From NCBI RefSeq assembly GCF_000835495.1, contig NW_015622547.1:2480001-2544000 (forward strand): a stretch of 64,000 bases of DNA, read 5' to 3'. The stretch's first letter is position 1. Every line of letters begins with the position of its first letter. A program made the position numbers and the translations under genes. Under the pieces are notes generated by a model. It did not search any database. It saw nothing but the letters and a program-made list of their open reading frames with translations, and was not told the DNA's origin. This document shows, in pieces, positions 56,687 through 64,000 of this stretch. This DNA comes from Cladophialophora immunda. Its lineage: Eukaryota; Ascomycota; Eurotiomycetes; Chaetothyriales; Herpotrichiellaceae.

Positions 56687-57794
56687 GAGAGACAAAATGA
56701 GGCATCTGTAACATACATGGAAAGAGCGATCTGGTGTCAAATTGCTATCATGTGGCTGGAGATAGCCGGGCTGGGACGATCCGGCTTGCTGACTGTGGAG
56801 TCATCTGGACCCAGGAACACAAATTGGTGGACAGATGATGGATGGAGCACAAGAAGATCAAATTCTCTACCTGCAGACGACAACCACTGCAACAATGTTG
56901 GAGGACGATAAGTGTTGAACAGATGCTGTGCATGGTCCTTTCCTTTTGGGCCTCGTGGGGCTCTACTGCTCTCCTTAGCCCTATATCAGTAATCTTGCCT
57001 ATCTGATCAAAACAACAAAAAGAAGCAGCCGAGTCAGCGCCGCGATTGTACTAATTTATATCTGCTCCGTACATGCATCCTACCAAAAATCGCCGACTCG
57101 ACCCCGTGCTCGTTATCTGCACCCCTCAGGGTCCCTTTAGCGGGGCATCTGGATGGCAACCGAGGACCCTGACCAGCACGGCAACGGCAGTTAGTTGAGC
57201 TTTGGTTGGTGGTGTCCCTCTATCTGTTGGCCTACGGTTTTTTGCCTGCGGCCGGTGCTCAAAGCTCGACCCCGACCAACCGCTGCCTAACTGACCTGTG
57301 ACTGTGCCTCCGCGAGCCGTGTGCTCATCTCCTTCTGCCACCAGGGTCTGCGATGTGGTGTGACCGCCGCCAATTGTTCTGCGACGCTGCTGCTTACCCA
57401 AGCCCCAGAAGCCCAGAAGCCTAGAAGCCCGGCCAGCCCACCAGCCCCCCCTCAAACCGCCCGCTTCCTCGCCCTTGCCCAAATAGTAATTGCTTAACGC
57501 TTAATCATCATCGACCACGCACACTCACCACTTTGGTGCCTCTCGCTCGAAGATCGTGCAGACGATCCCGACATCCATTTCCAATCTTTCGTGTCTCGAC
57601 TCCTTTACCGGGATCTTTCCTTTCCCTCCGCTTTCCATCAACACATGCCTCGCCATCGTCCTCAACGCCGCAATTGAGGTTACCGTCTCTGCTGTCGCTC
57701 CCGCGGATATTGGCTGCCTCCACTTTGAGAGCCTAGACCACTTGATTCCTGCAAAATGACATGACCGCACACGTCACGCCCTCAGTACGAGAAA
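56687..57794. other. Intergenic region upstream of the histidine kinase
   Basis: Promoter and leader of the kinase gene. It has a cagaagccc tandem repeat near 57404-57430, pyrimidine-rich leader sequence from about 57540, and a CTCCGTAC motif near 57066. No gene. Confidence 0.5.
57404..57430. repeat. cagaagccc tandem repeat
   Basis: Three imperfect 9-base copies (ccagaagcc, cagaagcct, agaagcccg) in noncoding sequence upstream of the histidine kinase. Confidence 0.7.
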
Positions 57795-60700
57795 ATGGAC
57801 GAAATCTTGGGCGAAGACCTGCCCATCGCGCCGGCCAGGCTCTTCGAACGTCTGTCCCAAGTCCCGAATTATACTTGGGATCGCTCGGTATATTTGACAA
57901 TGATTTGAAACACGAGATGAATGCTGATTCGGGGTTGATTGCAGTTCGTGCCGTTCCACACCAGCTACGATCACTGGTGAGTTCCCCAAAGCGCCCGATC
58001 TCGAGAATTCGCAACATTCGAAAACTAACCTATATTCGCTCCGGACAGGCATGTCTACGGCGTCCTGCACAATCCAGAGGTCGTCAACCCGCGCGAGTCA
58101 ATCAGTACCCTAACCAGCTTTTCCGCCCTGTCCGGTTCCACCAGAAGCTCCCCGAAACTCGATCCTCATCGTCCCGCACTTCGACACCATCATTGGAGTA
58201 GTATTAGCGGTACTTCAACCGACAGTGAGAATTTGTCCTCCAAAGGCGACCCGGACCCGATATGGATGCCTGTGGTGGCGCGCATCAGCACGCACGTGTT
58301 GCGTCTAGAAAGAGAGTTCTATTATAACCAGGCTATCGTGAAGGATGCCGATCCAGAGTGCGAGCATACCATCCGACCGATCGAGATCTTCAAACTACCT
58401 ACCACGCCAGGCGATACCCGGCCCATAGTCGTCTGCGTATACGAAGCTCCCGGCAAAAATTATCTGCGGGAGGTTCTGGACATGGGGCCAGCGTTCTATG
58501 GCCTCAATAACCACAGGATGAGTGTCGCGGCCGACGGGACCCCCGGAGAGAGGATACCACTTCAGGCATTTCTAGATTTCGCCGTCGGTGCCGCGGAGAC
58601 GCTTGAGCTGTTGCATCACGGCGCCAATAGCGTCCATGGAGAGGTTCGCTCAGACACTTTCCACTGGAACCGGGAAACAGGGACCGTCAAACTGGCTAAT
58701 GGTGGGAACGGGCCTCGAGCTTTCGAAAATCTGCTCTCGAGTGAAGGGTGGGCCAACCTCAGCCGTGAGATCGGGGTCAAGAACAAACTGCATTTTATTG
58801 CTCCTGAGCAAACCGGGCGGTTACCAGCGGAACCCGACAGTCGCACAGATATCTACAGTTTGGGGGTTCTCTTTTGGACATTGCTCACCGGACAACCCGC
58901 CTTTGATGCAGAAACTCCTATCGACATTGTCCAGCGTGTTCTCACGCACCGTCTTCCCTTGGTCACCGCAATACGCATGGATGTTCCTGATGCTATTGCA
59001 CATATCATTGCAAAGATGACCCAGAAGCAAATGGATGAGCGATATCACTCAATGAGCGGTCTCAGGTATGACTTGGTACAGATCCAGAAGTTTTTAGGCG
59101 AAGGCGATCAGGAAAAGATCAAGAACTACAAGGTTGGGCAACGAGATGTCTCGTCATTCTTCATTCTGCCAACCAAACAATTTGGCCGACATGCCGAGAC
59201 GGAACGTATCACCAAGATTATTGATAAGGCTCACAAGCGGCACAGTTCGTCTGGCACGAGGCCATCCCCTTCGCAACATGGTCTCTTGAGTGCCGGGTCC
59301 AATTCCTCCGTTTCGGACAGTCGCGTGGATGGAGCTGAAGAAGCCCCGGGTTCTGATGATTCAAGCTCATTTGGTTTCCGTGAGTCTCGCAGTAATTCCA
59401 CCACCATTGGATTGGATGGTGTCCATACTCCAGGATATGGTAACAAGACCAACCTGCTGGGAAAGCGTCCTCGCGGCATCGTCGATTCCAGAATCACACC
59501 CCTGGACGTCTTATCCGACCGGGACAGCAATTTCTCGGGGGGCTTGCAACCTGCAAATGATATGCTACCTGGGATGATGACTCGAAGAAGAAACAGTCAC
59601 AAGTATAAGCGACGGTCAAAGGCCGAAGTCATAACCATCCTGGGGCCGGCTGGAGTCGGCAAAACTGCCCTGATCAAGGCCGTGCAACCTGTCATCCGTC
59701 GCCATGGTTATTTTGCACTCGGCAGATTCGACAGGGCTCGGCCTTCTCCTTTTGAACCACTGATCAAGGCCATGGCAAGTCTCTTCCGTCAGATATTCTC
59801 CGAGAAAGATGTCAATACGCCATATCACGAGCATCTTCGAGCCCATGTGACGCCCTTTTGGCCAATCCTCCACTCAATGTTAGATCTACCTTCCACTTTG
59901 CTTGATGTTACTGTCCTCTCCAAGAAGCTCTTGGTGAAAACCGATACCACAAATCAAAGCGTCAACACCGAGGTTCCGACGATCGACAGTGGTGGTCCGA
60001 AGACGCATACAATTCCACCTCACCATGGAACGTGGGACGCCAACGACTTTCTACGTGGCCCAGCAAACACCAAATCCATTCGACTCATCAACACGTACAT
60101 GGACGTCTTACGCACAATCTGCACAGGGAAGTTGATCTGTGTCTGCTTAGACGACCTACAATATGCAGATAGTGAATCCATCGAACTGCTGATGCATATC
60201 ATCAAAGCGAAGGTGCCGGTTGTGCTTATGTTGTCGAGCAGAGTGGAGGATGGAAACGTTCCTGAACCGACGGTCAAACTTCTCGATCTCGATTCTACCA
60301 ACAAGATCGAATTGGCCAACTTGCGCGAAAGGCATGTCTTCGAGTATGTAGCAGCAACAATGTCTCAACCTGTGGAGACGGTCTTACCACTTGCGGCCGT
60401 TGTCTACGCCAAGTCGGAAGGAAATCCGTTCCTCGTCAAGGATATTCTCCAAACATGCTATCAACGGAACTGTTTATGGTATGATTGGAAAGAATCAGGC
60501 TGGCAGTTTGATCTAGACAAGATTTTCAATGAGTTCAGCACTGAAGGCTGCACGGACAATGGGTATCTGACCCGCCGGCTGCAGGAATTGCCACCCGCCG
60601 CAAGGTCGATCCTTGCATGGGCTTCTTTGATCGGGACCACCTTCTCCTTCAAACTGATTCAGTCCATCATGACCGGGGATTTCTTCTACAGCAGCGGAAG

Positions 60701-63700
60701 AGATCAAACGCATGATGCAACCTGCCCCAAACGTGCCAAGTTATTCAATCTATCGGAGACTGACTGCATCAATGGACTTCAACAACTGGTCAACATGTAC
60801 ATAATAAATCCAGGTGAGACCGACGACGAATTCCGCTTTGCACATGGGCGATACTTGAAAGCGGCGAACGAAATGCGCGAGTGTCAGAACACGACCAAGA
60901 TGCATTTCATCATCGCGCAAGCTATGATGACGTACCTCAGCCAGTGCAAGTATAATTTGTACCCTTTGGCACGCCACATTTGTCTGTCTGCAGAAATCGT
61001 GAAAGAGAGGATCCCGACTCGGATGCGTTACCGCGATGTCCTTTGGCGAGGAGCGCAGAAGGCAATCGAAACCGGCGCGAAGGCTACGGGCCTTTGGTAC
61101 TACAGGACAGCGCTTCAACTGCTGCAAGATGACAAGTGGAACACGGACGACCCAGATGTCTTTTATGACGAAACTCTCCAACTTCACGTTAATGCCGCTG
61201 AAATCATGTATCTCCAGGGAGAGGAAGCGGAGGCTCTGGGACTTCTAAACGAGACATTCGCTCACGCAAAGTGTTCGGCCGATAAAACTAGGTCTTTCAT
61301 CCTGAAAGGACGTGTCCTGGCTTCTCAAGGGAAGTTCATCGAAGCATTCATGAGTCAAAGAGAATGTCTGGCAGAGCTAGGCCTTCCTCTACCAGAAACG
61401 ACCTGGGAGGAATGTGACGCTGAATTCAAGAAGCTAGAGCTCAGACTACAACAACTTGACAAGGAGGCGCTTCTGACGGCTCCATTGAGCGAAGACAAGA
61501 CCGTAATCGCCCTTGGTACCGTCCTCTCCGAAGCGCTTGGCGCTCTCTACTGGTCGAATGCTTTGCTCTGGTACCAGCTCGTTATTGCTTATGTCAATGC
61601 AATTCTCGATCGTGGCGTTTTTGTTCAGGCTGGAGTTGGCTTTACCATGCTTGGTGCTGCTGCTATCGGCCGTTTCAAGGACATCGAGTTGGGCTTGTCT
61701 TATGGTGATATTGCACAAGAATTCTACACCATGTTTGACGATGCCTGGACACGAGGCAGAGGTTGGACTCTGTACACCCTTTTTATTGGCCATTACCAGA
61801 CTCCGGTGCGAAACCTTCTCCCTATTCTTGATAGCGCACTCGAATATTCATTGTCGTCCGGGGACAAGTTTGTCAGCATCCTTAACATTGGGGCCATGGC
61901 CCTTTCAAGATTTTGGGCAGGACAGGACCTGGCAGAGGTGGAGGCTTTCTGCACCTATGGTCCAGAAGAGTTTGATGACTGGGACAAAGATCGGCGAGGT
62001 GGGACCCTTTTGACTGTGATCAGACAAGTGTCACGGGCGCTGCAAGGAAAGACTATAGCAGCGGACGCCGCCACTCTTCTCGATGATGAAGATCATCAGA
62101 CCGAGTCATGGTTGGTCGATTGTGGCAAGTACGCCGCAAATGCGCAACGTTCTTGCGACATATTCCACGCTTTGTCGCTTGTGGCTTACCATCTGATGGG
62201 ATACCATGAGTATGTCGTCAAAAAGGGGAGAGAGTTGATCGCGGGAAGTCTTGACGAGCTTTGGTCTAACAGACCCGCTTGTGGCACCCGCTTCTACCTA
62301 GGTCTGTCTCTCATCGCGCTTGCAAAAGAGATGCCGGAAGAAGAACGAGGACCTTACATCGAAGAAGCAAAGGAGATGAAACGCTTTATCGATGACTGGG
62401 GAAAGGTCAACGACGTGAACTACTTTGCCTGGTCCAGGATACTTGACGCCGCCATTTCCGACGTAACCCGAGTCTACTACAACGTCATTTCCAACCTCGA
62501 GATGGCTATTGACCATTGCCAAGTTCACGGCTTCGCAATGGAGGAGGCACTGGCAGTGGAAATGCAGGCCGACTTCCTACTTTTGCGCGGAGCAAAGAGA
62601 GCCGGCAAGGTGATGATTCAAGAAGCCATCGCCGCTTGGAACAGAATCAATGCGGCAGGGAAAGCTCGACAGCTTCAAGAGAAACATGAGTGGCTGATCA
62701 AAACCGCCACCACCTCGAGGACCATGGACGCTACTACTCAAACACAGGATTTGCATTCATTAAACGTCGGCGAAGATGCACAGATCCAGAACAAGCGCGA
62801 GTATACAAACCAATGGGTGCAACCGAAAGCCGCGGTCGCGACCCAAACACCTCAAGACGTCCCTGGCCTAGGCCTTGACATCCTAGATTTAACGTCTATC
62901 CTGGAATTCTCCCGCGTTATAAGCTCAGAGCTCCAAATCAACAACCTGCTATCCAAGATGATTTCAGTCATCCTGGAATCGGTTGGTGGCCAAGCAGAAT
63001 TCTGCGCAATCGTCATCGACTCCGAGGATCAAGGATGGTGTGTTGCCGCAAGCGCAGACCACGAGACAGGTGTCAAGACTTACCCTGACGGGATTCCTTT
63101 CTCGGAGGTCGACGATCAGGCCGCCCAGCAGATCACCCATTATCTCCTCCGGACTAAAGAAACTGTCTTTGTGCACAATGTGCTCGAAGATGATCGATTC
63201 TCCAATGTAGGAGATGCCTACTTGGCAAGGAACCCTCATGGACGGTCAATCATTGCCATACCTATCATCCAAGCTGATCATTTGATGGGTGTCATCCATC
63301 TCGAGGGGCGGCCAAACGCCTTCACGCAGCGCAACATGATCGTCCTCAACCTTCTCACAAACCAAGTCGCCATCTCACTGGGCAACGCACTTCTCTACAG
63401 AAAGGTTCGCAAAGTTAGCGCATCGAACGCGAGCATGGTCGAGTCTCAGAAGCGAGCCCTCGTGGCAGCGCGCGAGGCCGAAGCTAAAGCCAAGAAGGCG
63501 GAGGCCGAAGCTATGCACAATGTCAAATTGAAGGAGGAGGCCGCTAAAGCGAAGTCAATCTTCCTCGCCAACGTCAGTCACGAACTTCGAACTCCCCTTA
63601 ACGGCGTGATCGGCATGTCTGAATTGCTCAAGGGTACTCCTTTGAGTAAAGATCAAGAGCAATATGCGGACAGCATTCGAGTGTGTGCGGATACATTACT

Positions 63701-64000
63701 AACGGTCATCAACGACATTCTGGATTTCTCTAAGCTCGAGGCCGGCAAGATGCAGATGTTTACGGTTCCTCTGAATTTGAAAGAGACCATCACCGAGGTG
63801 GTGCGGGCACTAGCATACACCAACCAGGAACATGGACTGAAGACCGTCGAAGACCTGCAGATAGACGATAACTTGGTCCTGGGTGATCCAGTCCGCCTCC
63901 ACCAAATTTTCATGAATCTCCTAAGCAATGCCTACAAATTCACTCCCAAGGGCTCGGTCACAGTCAGGGCTCGGAAGAATGCCGAAACGAGAGACAGGGT
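57795..64000 (+). CDS. Group X hybrid histidine kinase, C-terminus beyond window
   Basis: Three exons so far: 57795-57887, 57945-57976 and 58049 to the right edge, more than 2000 residues. Order of parts: a Ser/Thr-kinase-like domain (about 150-420); an ATPase with P-loop GPAGVGKT at 574-581; a long helical region (about 900-1560); a GAF domain (about 1660-1830); a coiled coil (about 1835-1880); a HisKA box with ANVSHELRTPLNGVIGMSEL and phosphoacceptor His1886; and the start of the HATPase domain (HQIFMNLLSNAYKFTPKG). This order is that of fungal group X sensors such as fission yeast Mak2/Mak3, which report peroxide stress through phosphorelay. The kinase-like domain has HGEVRSD instead of HRDLKxxN, so it is probably inactive as a Ser/Thr kinase. 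No membrane segment, so cytosolic. A receiver domain would be expected beyond the window. Confidence 0.93.

Overview
The window is nuclear DNA of a filamentous ascomycete (Pezizomycotina, probably Eurotiomycetes; the exact group is an inference). The signs are short GT-AG introns, mostly 46-70 bases, and well-separated genes on both strands without operons. Fungus-specific families are present: DUF3433, Zn2Cys6 and bZIP/DUF3425 regulators, DUF3669, AIM21, and a group X hybrid histidine kinase. One protein is close to Aspergillus UDP-galactopyranose mutase. I found no rRNA, tRNA, CRISPR array or intact transposon.

Layout. 0-6.4 kb: a large multi-membrane DUF3433 gene running off the left edge (-), then a decayed Zn2Cys6 regulator (-). 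6.7-13.3 kb: an SR140-like U2 snRNP splicing factor (+) convergent with the actin-patch gene AIM21 (-). 16.8-24.1 kb: glfA (-), a triose-phosphate/nucleotide-sugar type transporter (+) and an unknown conserved gene (+). 24.7-32 kb: an alpha+beta-barrel protein (-), a bZIP-like/DUF3425 regulator (+), an alpha/beta-hydrolase (-) and cytosolic beta-mannosidase mndB (+). 32.6-38.1 kb: a GFA/CENP-V zinc enzyme (-) divergent from a fumarate-reductase-like flavoprotein (+) that I model with 22 exons. 39.4-45.6 kb: prp4 kinase (-), a DUF3669 gene (-) and a Zn2Cys6 regulator (-). 46.2-52.7 kb: an unknown 4-exon gene (+), a small cupin (-), TMA7 (+) and an unknown 3-exon gene (+). 53.4-56.7 kb: a cysteine-free secreted protein (-) and a Cys-rich secreted, probably surface-anchored protein (+). 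57.8 kb to the right edge: a group X hybrid histidine kinase (+), truncated by the window.

The genes are mostly unrelated housekeeping and accessory functions. Loose themes are cell wall and surface (UDP-galactofuranose synthesis, a sugar-phosphate type transporter, two secreted proteins), pre-mRNA splicing (SR140, Prp4) and cytosolic carbohydrate or small-molecule breakdown (mndB, hydrolase, GFA enzyme, flavoprotein). The most unusual object is the flavoprotein gene. Every junction keeps reading phase and conserved protein sequence, yet the model needs 21 introns in 2.5 kb, an 8-nt exon, a 14-nt exon, a GC-AG intron and apparently a single-nucleotide exon.

All exon models were built by hand from splice-site consensus, reading phase and recalled family sequence. 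No alignment, transcript or database search was available.
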